DNA of 64,000 bases from Rhodocyclaceae bacterium (GCA_019455325.1 JACFMQ010000001.1:259071-323070); one strand, 5' to 3'. Counted from the first letter of the stretch, positions 30,695 through 39,004 are shown. A program made the numbers and translations. The notes: generated from the letters alone by a model not told the origin.

Positions 30695-32084
30695 CGGGCA
30701 ACTCCATCCTGAAATGCGCGCCTTGCGGCGACGGTACGAGAAAGACGCGGCCGCCCTGGGCGGCCACCAGCTCGCGCACGATCGACAGGCCGATGCCGCT
30801 GCCCGGCGTTGCCGCCGGCGGCCGCCGCGCGCCCTGCACGAAGGGTTCGAAGATGTGTTCGGCGTCCTCGGCGGCGACGCCGGGGCCTTCGTCCACGCAG
30901 TCGATCGTCAGCATGCCGCCAGCGACCGCCGCCGCCAGCCGGATGCGGCCGCCCTGCGGGCTGTAGGCGATGGCGTTGGCGAGCAGGTTGTCGAGGGCGA
31001 CGCGCAGCTTGTCCGGATCGAGCGTCGCCTGCCGCGCCTCGGCCTCGACCTCGGCGCGCAGCCCGCGCCCCTGCAGTTGCAGGCGCTGCGCGTCGACGCA
31101 GGACTGCAGCAGTTCGTGCAGCGACACGCGCCGGCGCTGCAGGCGCGCCGCGGCGAAGACCGTGGCGTGGTAGTCGAGCAGCGCCTCGATCTGCCGCTGC
31201 AGCGCGCGCACGTTGTGTTCGAGGATGCCGGCGACCTCGCGCTGGTCGGCGGCGAGCGGCCCGGCGACCTCGTCGCGGAGCAGCGCCACGCCCTCGCGCA
31301 GCGCGGCCAGCGGCGTCTTCAGCTCGTGCGAGACGTGGCGCAGCACGCGCACGCGGTCCGCTTCCAGTTCGGCCAGCCGCTGGCGCAGCCAGTCAAGGCG
31401 GTGACCGAGGCGCTGCAGGTCGTCCGGCCCGCGGATGGCAATCGGCGCGTCGAAGCGGCCGCTGCCGAGCTGCTCGATCGCCGCCTCCAGCCGCGTCACC
31501 GGCCGCACCAGCCACCAGCCGATGCCGCCGCCGATGGCCAGCGCCGCGACGATGGCCGTCAGCACCTGCGTCAGCAGGTCGAGCCGGTTCTCTTCCAGCG
31601 ACAGCAGCAGTTCGCCGTTGTGGCGGTCGATCCAGCGGCGGCCGGCCTCGGCGAGCAGTGCGTTTTCCGCGCCCAGGCGGGCGAGCGCGGCGAGCGCCGC
31701 CGGCCCGCGGCCGTCGGCCAGCGCCGCCGCCGCCTCGCCGGCCGCCTCGTCCCAGACCGCGGCCGAAGCGGCGATCTCGTCGACGCCGACCGCGCGCAGG
31801 CGCGCCAGCGCCGGCGCCGCCTCGTCGCGGACGGCGGCGAAGCGCTCGCGCAGCGCCGCGTCCTTGAGCACGAGGAACTGGCGGGCGCTGCGTTCGAGGT
31901 CGACGCTGCGCTCGGCGAGGCTCTGGACGTCGGCCGTGGTCTGCACCGCCAGCGCCGCGCCGGCGCGGCTGCGCGCGGCGAAATCCTCGAGCACGAAGAG
32001 GCCGCGCAGCGCCGCCGCGCCGAGCAGCAGCGCGACGAGAAGAAAGCCCAGCAGCAGGCTGAGGCGGAACGAGAGACGGGGCAT
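30684..32084 (-). CDS. glrK: Sensor histidine kinase GlrK (QseE)
   Basis: A 466-residue membrane kinase. It has one membrane helix at about 8-30 (LLLGFLLVALLLGAAALRGLF), a periplasmic four-helix sensor region (about 35-170) and a second helix at about 172-195. A HAMP domain follows (about 195-245), then HisKA with phosphoacceptor His253 in HVSHELKTPLAAL, and HATPase motifs (LDNLLANAIAYSPQGG, DEGPGV, GSGIGLSIVRELV). It is the first gene of the operon glrK–qseG–glrR and presumably phosphorylates GlrR in response to an envelope signal. The start at 32082-32084 fits the conserved N-terminus; the longer frame upstream is not supported. Confidence 0.93.
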   Translation of the reverse strand: MPRLSFRLSLLLGFLLVALLLGAAALRGLFVLEDFAARSRAGAALAVQTTADVQSLAERSVDLERSARQFLVLKDAALRERFAAVRDEAAPALARLRAVGVDEIAASAAVWDEAAGEAAAALADGRGPAALAALARLGAENALLAEAGRRWIDRHNGELLLSLEENRLDLLTQVLTAIVAALAIGGGIGWWLVRPVTRLEAAIEQLGSGRFDAPIAIRGPDDLQRLGHRLDWLRQRLAELEADRVRVLRHVSHELKTPLAALREGVALLRDEVAGPLAADQREVAGILEHNVRALQRQIEALLDYHATVFAAARLQRRRVSLHELLQSCVDAQRLQLQGRGLRAEVEAEARQATLDPDKLRVALDNLLANAIAYSPQGGRIRLAAAVAGGMLTIDCVDEGPGVAAEDAEHIFEPFVQGARRPPAATPGSGIGLSIVRELVAAQGGRVFLVPSPQGAHFRMELPDAN

Positions 32085-32143
32085 CGGCGAAGGGCTCGGG
32101 AAGAGCGCCGCAGCTTACGCGGACGCAGGCCGGCGGCACAAAC

Positions 32144-32161
32144 TGTCGGGAAACGGCGACA
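32144..32161. promoter_or_regulatory. GlrR/QseF-type binding site TGTC-N10-GACA (upstream of glrK)
   Basis: TGTC and GACA are separated by exactly 10 bases, and the arms extend to CTGTCG/CGACAG (32143-32162). The site lies in the glrK–bactofilin gap, about 145 bases upstream of a sigma-54-type promoter on the plus strand. It also lies at the expected start point of the glrK promoter, so it could serve both activation and autoregulation. Confidence 0.65.
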
Positions 32162-32167
32162 GGTGAA

Positions 32168-32173
32168 ATTATA
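32168..32173 (-). promoter_or_regulatory. Putative glrK promoter -10
   Basis: A perfect TATAAT on the minus strand, 84 bases upstream of the glrK ATG. The -35 region is poor. The GlrR-like palindrome overlaps the predicted transcription start. Confidence 0.4.
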
Positions 32174-32177
32174 GGCA

Positions 32178-32190
32178 AATCAACGGCCTG
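32178..32190. promoter_or_regulatory. IHF-like site upstream of bactofilin
   Basis: AATCAACGGCCTG matches WATCARNNNNTTR at all but one defined position and lies between the GlrR-like site and the sigma-54-type promoter. Confidence 0.4.
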
Positions 32191-32305
32191 CGCCGCAACG
32201 CCGGAAAAGGCGTCGGGCGGCGGCAACGCCGGCGGTCGGCGCCGGCCGCGAAGGAGCGGCCGACGACCGCCGGCAAGGCCCGGTTTTGCGCGCTTTCCCG
32301 GCGGC

Positions 32306-32321
32306 TGGCACGGACCTTGAT
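32306..32321 (+). promoter_or_regulatory. Putative sigma-54 promoter of the bactofilin gene
   Basis: TGGCACG-GACC-TTGAT matches TGGCACG-N4-TTGCW with one mismatch in the -12 element and correct spacing. The predicted start is near 32332, leaving a 28-base leader with an AGGAG ribosome-binding site before the ATG at 32360. Confidence 0.6.
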
Positions 32322-32359
32322 AGACAGGTTGCCGCACCCCACCCCCAGGAGATCGACCG

Positions 32360-32953
32360 ATGTTCACCAAGCCGAGCAATCCCTTTGCCCGCGACAGCAG
32401 CATGGGCGCCGCCCGCGACGCGCTCGCACCGGCCTCCCGGCCGACCGGCACGCCGGTCGCGCCGGCGGCCGCCAATCCGTCGCCACCGGCCGCGGCGCCG
32501 GCCAACGCCGACAAGGACAAGGCGCCGCCCGCGACCGCCAAGCCGGCCGCCGACGCCGGCAGCGCCACCGGCAGCCGTCTGATCGTCGGCCCCGACGTCA
32601 AGCTGAAGAGCGCCGAGATTCTCGACTGCGACACGCTGGTCGTCGAAGGCCGCGTCGAGGCGACGATGGACAGCCGCGTCATCCGCATCGCCGAGGAAGG
32701 CGTCTATTCCGGCAAGGTGAGCATCGACGTCGCCGAGATCCACGGCCAGTTCGAGGGCGAGCTGACCGTCCGCCAGCAGTTGATGATCCACGCCACCGGC
32801 CGCGTCAGCGGCAAGATCCGCTACGGCAAGATGCTGATCGAGGAAGGTGGCCGCATCTCCGGCGAGGTCCGCTCGCTCGCCGAGGAAGAAGCCGACGCCG
32901 CGCGCCCGCGCGGCGATCTCCTGGCCAGCGTCAAGGCGGCGGCCAACGGCTGA
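32360..32953 (+). CDS. Bactofilin (polymer-forming cytoskeletal protein)
   Basis: A 197-residue bactofilin. The N-terminal ~70 residues are a low-complexity Ala/Pro/Thr-rich segment that is likely disordered. The central beta-helix (about 72-175) shows the repeating hydrophobic pattern of the family: GSRLIVGPDVKLKSAEI, LVVEGRVEATMDSRVIRI, GVYSGKVSIDVAEIHGQFEG, RQQLMIHATGRVSGKIRYG, LIEEGGRISGEV. Bactofilins polymerise without nucleotide into filaments under the inner membrane and organise cell shape, appendages or peptidoglycan enzymes. It is monocistronic, divergent from glrK, with a sigma-54-type promoter and a GlrR-like site upstream, suggesting envelope-stress control. Confidence 0.92.
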   Translation: MFTKPSNPFARDSSMGAARDALAPASRPTGTPVAPAAANPSPPAAAPANADKDKAPPATAKPAADAGSATGSRLIVGPDVKLKSAEILDCDTLVVEGRVEATMDSRVIRIAEEGVYSGKVSIDVAEIHGQFEGELTVRQQLMIHATGRVSGKIRYGKMLIEEGGRISGEVRSLAEEEADAARPRGDLLASVKAAANG

Positions 32954-33150
32954 GGCCGCGCGCCGCCGGCCTGGCCGGCAAACCGTCCCTCCCCTTGCGC
33001 CGCGGGGTTCACGCATCTCCTCCGTACCTGCTCCGCGGCGCTCTTTTCCCCGCCCTTTCCCCTACTCCCGATCAGGTCATTTTCCTTGTGTTTACAAGGC
33101 TTGCGGGCCGTCGCACGCGGTACAATGGCGCCTTCTTCCGAAGCGACGCA

Positions 33151-33438
33151 ATGAACGCCCCCACGCCCACCGTCCCCATCGAAATCCGCATGCCCCGCTA
33201 CCCCGAGTGCTGGGACACCTGCGGCTCCTGCGCCAGCGGCGACATCTTCGTGCTGGAGGTCTTCGTCCAGCCCGGCGACCGCATCGAGCGCGAAGACAAC
33301 ATCATCAGCATCGAGACCGGCAAGGTCGCCCTCGACATCCCCTGCCCGTGGTCCGGCACGGTCCGCGAGGTGTTCGTCGAGGTCGGCGACAAGCCGGAAG
33401 AAGGCGCGCCGCTGATCAGCCTGCTGCGCGACGACTGA
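33151..33438 (+). CDS. Small stand-alone lipoyl/biotinyl-domain protein with Cys cluster
   Basis: A 95-residue protein consisting almost only of a lipoyl/biotinyl fold. The modification loop IISIETGKVALDIP places Lys58 at the hairpin tip; the ETGK context favours lipoylation over biotinylation, whose usual context is MKM. The N-terminal part carries Cys20-x3-Cys24-x2-Cys27 in a PRYPECWDTCGSCASGD segment, which is not part of normal lipoyl domains and could bind a metal or form disulfides. No enzyme partner gene is adjacent. The rlmJ gene starts 13 bases later. It may act as a free carrier of a swinging arm; the function is unknown. Confidence 0.8.
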   Translation: MNAPTPTVPIEIRMPRYPECWDTCGSCASGDIFVLEVFVQPGDRIEREDNIISIETGKVALDIPCPWSGTVREVFVEVGDKPEEGAPLISLLRDD

Positions 33439-33451
33439 CGCCGCCGCGCCC

Positions 33452-34315
33452 ATGCTCAGCTACCGCCACGCCTTCCACGCCGGCAACCACGCCGACGTCC
33501 TCAAGCACCTCGTGCTGGTGCAACTGATCGAGCACCTGAAGCAGAAGGACAAGCCCTTCTGGGTCATCGACACGCACGCCGGCGCCGGCCTCTACGCGCT
33601 CGACGCCGGCCACGCGACCAAGCTCGCCGAGCACGAAGGCGGCATCTCGCGCCTGTGGGGCCGCGACGACCTGCCGCCGGCCGTCGCCGCCTACGTCGAC
33701 GCGGTGCGCCCGCTCAACCCGAAAGGCACGCTGACCGCCTACCCCGGCTCGCCGTGGATCGCCTGGAAGCTGCTGCGCCCGGAAGACCGGCTGCGCCTCT
33801 TCGAGCTGCACCCGAACGACGTCAAGGTGCTCGCCGACAATTTCCGCGACGGCGGCCGGCAGGCGACGGTGACGCACGGCGACGGGCTGGCCGGCCTGAA
33901 GGCGCTGCTGCCGCCGCCGTCGCGGCGCGCGCTGACGCTGATCGACCCGTCCTACGAAACCGCCGCCGACTACCGCAACGTGGCGAAGGCGCTGGCCGAG
34001 GCGCTGCAGCGCTTCGCCACCGGCACCTACGCGGTGTGGTATCCGATCCTCGCCAAGCCCGAGGCGAAGGCGCTGCCGGAGAAGCTGAAGGCGCTGGCGA
34101 ACGCCGCCGGCAAACCCTGGCTCGACGCGACGCTGTCCGTGCGCCGGCAGCCGGCCGGCGTCTTCGGCATGCCGGGCAGCGGCATGTTCGTCATCAACCC
34201 GCCGTGGACGCTGGAAAAGACCCTGCGCGAGACGCTGCCCTGGCTGGAACAGGCGCTCGCCGAAGCACCGGGCGGCCGCGGCGCCGGCCACACGCTCGCT
34301 GCGCAGGCGGAGTAG
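33452..34315 (+). CDS. rlmJ: 23S rRNA (adenine(2030)-N6)-methyltransferase RlmJ
   Basis: A 287-residue Rossmann-fold methyltransferase. The N-terminus MLSYRHAFHAGNHADVLKHLVL is diagnostic. Further motifs are VIDTHAGAGLYAL (SAM-binding), YPGSPWIAWKLLRPEDRLRLFELHPND, the catalytic LTLIDPSYE (DPPY-like), YAVWYPI and the C-terminal GMFVINPPWTL. It methylates A2030 in 23S rRNA before ribosome assembly. Length matches the family (about 280). It lies 13 bases after the lipoyl-domain gene, probably in the same transcript, and is convergent with the LysR regulator gene. Confidence 0.95.
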   Translation: MLSYRHAFHAGNHADVLKHLVLVQLIEHLKQKDKPFWVIDTHAGAGLYALDAGHATKLAEHEGGISRLWGRDDLPPAVAAYVDAVRPLNPKGTLTAYPGSPWIAWKLLRPEDRLRLFELHPNDVKVLADNFRDGGRQATVTHGDGLAGLKALLPPPSRRALTLIDPSYETAADYRNVAKALAEALQRFATGTYAVWYPILAKPEAKALPEKLKALANAAGKPWLDATLSVRRQPAGVFGMPGSGMFVINPPWTLEKTLRETLPWLEQALAEAPGGRGAGHTLAAQAE

Positions 34316-34332
34316 GCGCGCGGAACAGGCCC

Positions 34333-35310
34333 CTAAGCGCGGCGCCCGCTGCCCAGGCCGCCTACCGTCGTCTCCGCCTCCGCCAGCAGCCAGGCGACGA
34401 AGCAGTCCACCTCCGGCCGCGACGGCGTCTGCGCCCGCAACAGGTAGTAGGCGCGCGCCGGCAGCTTCTCGCGGCGCACGGCCAGCGGCCGCAGCCGGCC
34501 GTCGGCGATGGCGCGCGCGACCAGCGGCCCGCGGCCGAGGGCGACGCCCTGCCCCTCCTCCGCCGCGCGCACCAACTGGTCGTACTGGTTGAAGCGCAGC
34601 ACCGCCTTCGGCCGCGCGCCGGCCAGGCCGAGGCCGGTCAGCCACGGTTCCCACGACAGCCACGGCGCGGCGCGGTCGTCGTCGTAGGCGAGCAGCACGA
34701 TGTGCGCGAAATCCTCGGCGCTGACGTGCTTCGGCAGGCTCGCCGCGAGCTGCGGCGAAGCCACCGGGAAGACCTCCTCCTCGAAGAGCAGCGTCGCCGC
34801 CGCCGGCACCTCGCTCGCCGCCAGGTAGCGCAGCGCCACGTCGAAGCCCTCGCGTTCCAGGTCGACGACGCGGTTGTCGGCCGAGATGCGCACGTCCACG
34901 TCCGGCTGCGCCTGCTGGAAGACGGCCAGCCGCGGCACCAGCCACAGCGAGGCGATGCCGACGGCGGCGGTGATGTGCACCTGCGGCCGGCGCTGCGCCG
35001 CGCGCAGGCCGGCGCAGACGTCGGCCAGCCGTTCGAGCAGTTCGCCGACCACGCGCAGCAGCGCCTCGCCTTCCGGCGTCAGCCGCAGCCGGCGCACCTC
35101 GCGCTGGAACAGGCGTACGCCGAGCTGCGCTTCCAGCGTCTGGATCTGCCGGCTGATCGCCGACTGCGTCAGGTGCAGCTCGTCGGCCGCGCGCGTGAAG
35201 CTCAGGTGCCGCGCCGCCGCCTCGAAGCCTTTCAGCGGGTCGAGCGAAGGCAGCCGGCGCAGGCGTTCGCGGCGACCGTCGCCGAATGCGTCCCCGACAA
35301 GTTCATCCAT
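34333..35310 (-). CDS. LysR-family transcriptional regulator (GcvA-like)
   Basis: A 325-residue LysR-type regulator. The winged helix is near the N-terminus (about 25-90: PLKGFEAAARHLSFTRAADELHLTQSAISRQIQTLEAQLGVRLF). The effector-binding domain (about 110-310) has the GcvA-group stretches VHITAAVGIASLWLVPRLAVFQ, REGFDVALRY, and AAEEGQGVALGRGPLVA. The N-terminal ~25 residues extend beyond the usual start, so an internal start is possible. It is divergent from a DUF2917 gene at 35419, a pairing recalled from other betaproteobacteria, so it may regulate that gene. The effector is unknown. Confidence 0.9.
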   Translation of the reverse strand: MDELVGDAFGDGRRERLRRLPSLDPLKGFEAAARHLSFTRAADELHLTQSAISRQIQTLEAQLGVRLFQREVRRLRLTPEGEALLRVVGELLERLADVCAGLRAAQRRPQVHITAAVGIASLWLVPRLAVFQQAQPDVDVRISADNRVVDLEREGFDVALRYLAASEVPAAATLLFEEEVFPVASPQLAASLPKHVSAEDFAHIVLLAYDDDRAAPWLSWEPWLTGLGLAGARPKAVLRFNQYDQLVRAAEEGQGVALGRGPLVARAIADGRLRPLAVRREKLPARAYYLLRAQTPSRPEVDCFVAWLLAEAETTVGGLGSGRRA

Positions 35311-35418
35311 GCGTTTTCCTCATCATCGACATGCGGAATTTCCGTTTGTCCGGCCATTTAACCTTGCCTAGATTGGCGTTACGGCACGGCCGTTCATGGA
35401 ATGGAATGAAATACACGC

Positions 35419-35766
35419 ATGGAGAATAGCATGAACACGACCCGCTACACCCTGGCCCGGCGCGAACTGCTGGCGCTCGAGCATCCGGAGGGCTTCGTCG
35501 TCGAATGCGTCGAGGGCGAACTGTGGATCACCGCCGACGGCGTCGCCGGCGACATCGTCCTGCACGCCGGCGAGCGCATGTGCCTCGCCGGCAGCCCGAA
35601 GGCGGTCGTCTCGGCGCTGCGCCCGGCGATCGTCGTTGCCCAGGCGTGCCGCAGCGGCGCGCCGATCCGCTCGCTGGTCGGCGCCGGCGTCGCGCTGCTC
35701 GCCGAGCGCATCCGCCGCTGGCGGCATGCGCCGCTCGCCAGCTACCCGGTGATCCGGCTGCGCTGA
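35419..35766 (+). CDS. DUF2917 domain-containing protein
   Basis: A 115-residue small protein with the DUF2917 pattern: an early beta strand (YTLARRELLALE), ECVEGELWITADG, DIVLHAGERMCLAG. The C-terminal part (about 85-115) is basic. This cupin-like small domain is common beside GcvA-type LysR regulators and is uncharacterised. Two in-frame ATGs (35419 and 35431) are possible; the second lies close to the family's usual start. It is divergent from the LysR gene and convergent with the pyrophosphohydrolase gene. Confidence 0.78.
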   Translation: MENSMNTTRYTLARRELLALEHPEGFVVECVEGELWITADGVAGDIVLHAGERMCLAGSPKAVVSALRPAIVVAQACRSGAPIRSLVGAGVALLAERIRRWRHAPLASYPVIRLR

Positions 35767-35791
35767 CGGCGGGAATGCCGAGGGCCCGCGC

Positions 35792-36145
35792 TCAGAGCCG
35801 GTCGTATTTCGCGCGCGAGCCGCGGGCCTTGTCGACCGGGTACTTGCGCGCGTTCTTCTCCAGCTTGGCGAGCGCCGCCGCGCGCAGGTCGATGCCGGCG
35901 GCCTCCGCAATCAGCAGCAGGTAGAGCAGCACGTCGGCGCATTCGTCGGCGAGCGCCTCGCGCTGCGCCGGGTCGCCGGGAATCGCGGCGATCTCCTCGT
36001 CGCGCTTCCACTGCGTCAGTTCGAGCAGCTCGCCGGCCTCCAGGTTGAGCGAGACGATCAGGTTCCTCAGCGAATGGAACTGCCGCCAGTCGCGCTCGTC
36101 GCGGAAGCGGACGATGGCCGCGCGCAGGGCGTCAATGTCGCTCAT
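35792..36145 (-). CDS. MazG-like nucleotide pyrophosphohydrolase
   Basis: A 117-residue all-alpha NTP pyrophosphohydrolase. The metal-binding motif is visible as SLNLEAGELLEL (ExxE) followed by LADECADVLLYLLLIAEAAGID (ExxD), with the helix pair FRDERDWRQFHSLRNLI in front. The size and the RxxRDWxQFH motif resemble the dCTPase/RS21-C6-like group that hydrolyses modified or canonical dNTPs to dNMPs, cleaning the nucleotide pool. Its start overlaps the upstream DUF3301 gene by 14 bases, so they share a transcript. Confidence 0.88.
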   Translation of the reverse strand: MSDIDALRAAIVRFRDERDWRQFHSLRNLIVSLNLEAGELLELTQWKRDEEIAAIPGDPAQREALADECADVLLYLLLIAEAAGIDLRAAALAKLEKNARKYPVDKARGSRAKYDRL

Positions 36146-36473
36146 GCGTGCCTCCGGCGACCAGCGTCAGTTGCGCGCGCAGGCGTACCAGCACCACGTC
36201 GTGGCCGAGCAGCGTGACGCCGCCCTGGCGGCGGTCGTCGCCGCTGTCGCTGTATTCGAAGACGTAGGTCCGCTGCAGGCGCAGGCGGCCGGCGTCGTCG
36301 CGGGCCAGCCGCAGGCTGCGGATGGCGACGGTGTCGTCGAGCAGTTGCAGCCCCTCCTCGGCGCAGGCGGCGCGCGCCTCGCGCATGCCCGCCTCGCGCG
36401 CCTTCAGGCTGTCCAGCCAGAGCCAGGCCAGCGCGCCGAGCGCGAGCAGGGAAAAGGTTTCGAAGAGCGGCAT
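36132..36473 (-). CDS. DUF3301 domain-containing membrane protein
   Basis: A 113-residue protein. One N-terminal membrane helix (FETFSLLALGALAWLWL) is followed by a small domain with KAREAGMREARAACAEEGLQLLDDTV and QRTYVFEYSDSGDDRRQGGVTLLG, the DUF3301 pattern. It probably sits in the inner membrane with the domain on one side. The start at 36471-36473 is chosen because it directly precedes the membrane helix. It overlaps the downstream pyrophosphohydrolase gene. Function is unknown. Confidence 0.8.
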   Translation of the reverse strand: MPLFETFSLLALGALAWLWLDSLKAREAGMREARAACAEEGLQLLDDTVAIRSLRLARDDAGRLRLQRTYVFEYSDSGDDRRQGGVTLLGHDVVLVRLRAQLTLVAGGTHERH

Positions 36474-36544
36474 GGGGCGGGCGGGAGATTCGGGGGAATT
36501 CGTCGGGGCGGTGCATCTTACTGCGAAAGGCGCCGGCCCGGCGC

Positions 36545-36784
36545 TCACGGGGGCGGCGGCCTGAGCAGTTCGAAGGTCGGGACGCCGAAGGCGCGGGCGA
36601 GCTTTTCCAGGTTGTCCAGCGAGATGTTGCGCGCCTGACGCTCGACGTGGGCGACGAAGGTCCGGTGCAGCCCGGCCTCGAAGGCCAGGTCTTCCTGCGA
36701 CCAATGGTGCTCGCTGCGCAAGCGGCGCAGATTCTCCGCGAGAACGCCGCGGGCGGACACCACGGGAGCACGGGGCTTGACCAT
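36545..36784 (-). CDS. XRE-family small DNA-binding protein
   Basis: A 79-residue Cro/C1-type regulator. The helix-turn-helix covers most of the protein: LAENLRRLRSEHHWSQEDLAFEAG, then RTFVAHVERQARNISLDNLEKLARAF and VPTFELLRPPPP. There is no ligand domain. It lies alone between the DUF3301 gene and the divergent chemoreceptor gene and may be autoregulated. This type resembles orphan regulators of restriction or toxin modules, but no such module adjoins it here. Confidence 0.87.
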   Translation of the reverse strand: MVKPRAPVVSARGVLAENLRRLRSEHHWSQEDLAFEAGLHRTFVAHVERQARNISLDNLEKLARAFGVPTFELLRPPPP

Positions 36785-36920
36785 AAGGCGCGATGGTCGG
36801 TCAATGCTTCTTTTACGTCAGCCGCTTTTATGTCACAATGGCGGCCGGCATATGCCCTGAACATTTCAGGTCGCTTCATGCCTCGACGAACAAGAACGAC
36901 GCACCAGGGGGATCTCCGCC

Positions 36921-38969
36921 ATGCCGAAGAACAACAGGAGCTTCGGCGATCTGCCGATCGCCGCCAAGCTCAATATCGTGCTGCTCGCCGCGATCGCCGC
37001 GATACTTTTCCTGGCGGGACTGTTCCTCAGCCACTGGCTCGGGCAGAAAATCGAGGAGCGCAGCCTGGCCGACCTGCGCCGCACCAATGCGCAGGTGATC
37101 GACATGATCGACGCCTACGCCTCGGTGCTGGAGCGTTCGGCGGAAATGCTCGGCGCGCAGTTCACGGCGACGCTGCCGAAGCGGCTCGTGCTGGAGCCGT
37201 CGCACCCGCTGTCGACGGCGGGCAGCGAGTTCCCCACGCTGCGTGGCGGGGAGCGGATTCTCAACAACGATTCCGCGCCGATGGACGCCTTCATCGAGGC
37301 CACCGGCGCCTTCGCCACGGTGTTCGTCCGCCATGGCGACGACTTCTTCCGCATCGCCACCTCGCTGAAGAAGGAGAACGGCGAACGCGCCCTCGGCACA
37401 CCGCTCGGCAGCGACCACCCCGCCTTCGGCCCGGTGTCTGCCGGCACGCCCTATACCGGCCGGGCCACCCTGTTCGGCCGCGAGTACATGACGCACTACA
37501 TCCCGCTCAAGGATGAGTCGAGGCGGGTCGTCGGCATCTCGATCATCGGCATCGACTTCACCGAGAGCCTGGCCGCCCTCAAACAGAAGATCCTGGCGCT
37601 CAAGGTCGGCGAGACCGGCTACGTTTTCGCCCTCGACGCCGCCGTAACGCCGGGCATGGCCGTGGTGCACCCGGCGGCGGAAGGCACGAACCTGATCAAC
37701 GCGAAGGACAGCGACGGCCGCAGCTTCGTCAGGGAAATGATCGAAACGAAGCAGGGGGTAATCCGCTATCCCTGGATGAACGCCGCCATCGGCGACAAGT
37801 CGCCGCGCCAGAAGATCACCGCCTTCGACCATTTCCCCCGCTGGGGGCTGGTGGTCGGCAGCGGCAGCTACCTCGATGAATTCACCCGCGACGTGCGCGG
37901 CGTGCAGACCCAGTTCGCCATCGCCGGACTGCTCGTCGTGGCGGTGCTGGTCATCGTCGTCTTCCAGACGACCCGCCGCTGGCTCAGCCGGCCGCTCGGC
38001 GAGGCCATCGCCGTCACCCGGCGCGTGGCGCAGGGCGATCTCACCGTCTCGGTGCAGGCCGCGAACCGCGACGAGGTCGGGCAACTGCTCGACGCCACCG
38101 ACCACATGTGCACGCAGTTGCGCGAGATGATCGGCGAGGTCAATGCCGGCATCGGCACCCTGGTCAGCGGCGCCCACCAGATGGCCTCCGCCTCGGCGGA
38201 GGTGGCCACCCGATCCGGCGTGCAAAGCGACGCCGCGGCCTCGATGGCGGCCGCCATCGAGGAAATGACCGCCAGCATCGACCGCGTTTCGCAACTGTCG
38301 CAGGAGGCCCGCGACATGGCGCAGAGTTCGGGGGAGATTTCCGACAACGGGGCGGCGGTGATCGACTCCGCGATCAACGAGATGAACACCATCGCCGCCA
38401 CCGTGCGCCAGTCGTCCGGCGCGGTGGCCCGCCTGGGCGAGCAGTCGCAGCGGATCACCAGCATCGTCAACGTGATCCGGGAGATCGCCGACCAGACCAA
38501 CCTGCTCGCGCTGAACGCCGCCATCGAGGCCGCCCGGGCCGGCGAGCAGGGGCGCGGCTTCGCCGTGGTCGCCGACGAGGTGCGCAAGCTCGCCGAGCGC
38601 ACCACGCAATCGACCCAGGAAATCGCCGACATGGTCACGCAGATCCAGGACGGCGCGGGCACCGCGGTCGGCAGCATGAGCATCGGCGTGAACCAGGTCG
38701 AGGACGGCGTGAAGCTGGCGAACGAGGCCGGCGGCAGCATCGCCGAGATCAAGAGCGGCGCGGCGCGCGTCGGCCATGCGGTCGTCGGCATCTCGGAGGC
38801 GCTGTGCGAACAGACCTCGGCCAGCCAGGACATCGCGCGCAACGTCGAGCGCATCGCACAGCAGGCCGAATGCAACCACGCGCAGGCCAGGCAGACCTCG
38901 GACGCGGCCAACGACCTGGAGGCGCTGGCGGAACGCCTGCGGCAAAGCATCGCCCGCTTCAGGACCTGA
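36921..38969 (+). CDS. Methyl-accepting chemotaxis protein with Cache sensor
   Basis: A 682-residue chemoreceptor. A membrane helix lies at about 17-40 (LNIVLLAAIAAILFLAGLF). The large periplasmic double Cache region (about 45-335) includes GAFATVFVRHGDDFFRIATS, GKDS-like segments (NAKDSDGRSFV) and FPRWGLVVGSGSYLDEF, the Cache_3–Cache_2 fusion pattern. A second helix (about 335-355), HAMP (about 357-410) and a signalling coiled coil with the hairpin tip IADQTNLLALNAAIEAARAGEQGRGFAVVADEVRKLAERT follow. It senses a small ligand and signals to CheA/CheW. No che genes are in the window. The start has a GGGGGAT ribosome-binding site. Confidence 0.95.
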   Translation: MPKNNRSFGDLPIAAKLNIVLLAAIAAILFLAGLFLSHWLGQKIEERSLADLRRTNAQVIDMIDAYASVLERSAEMLGAQFTATLPKRLVLEPSHPLSTAGSEFPTLRGGERILNNDSAPMDAFIEATGAFATVFVRHGDDFFRIATSLKKENGERALGTPLGSDHPAFGPVSAGTPYTGRATLFGREYMTHYIPLKDESRRVVGISIIGIDFTESLAALKQKILALKVGETGYVFALDAAVTPGMAVVHPAAEGTNLINAKDSDGRSFVREMIETKQGVIRYPWMNAAIGDKSPRQKITAFDHFPRWGLVVGSGSYLDEFTRDVRGVQTQFAIAGLLVVAVLVIVVFQTTRRWLSRPLGEAIAVTRRVAQGDLTVSVQAANRDEVGQLLDATDHMCTQLREMIGEVNAGIGTLVSGAHQMASASAEVATRSGVQSDAAASMAAAIEEMTASIDRVSQLSQEARDMAQSSGEISDNGAAVIDSAINEMNTIAATVRQSSGAVARLGEQSQRITSIVNVIREIADQTNLLALNAAIEAARAGEQGRGFAVVADEVRKLAERTTQSTQEIADMVTQIQDGAGTAVGSMSIGVNQVEDGVKLANEAGGSIAEIKSGAARVGHAVVGISEALCEQTSASQDIARNVERIAQQAECNHAQARQTSDAANDLEALAERLRQSIARFRT

Positions 38970-39004
38970 GCGAGGACACCGCCGCCAACGCCGCGCGGCC
39001 CCGG

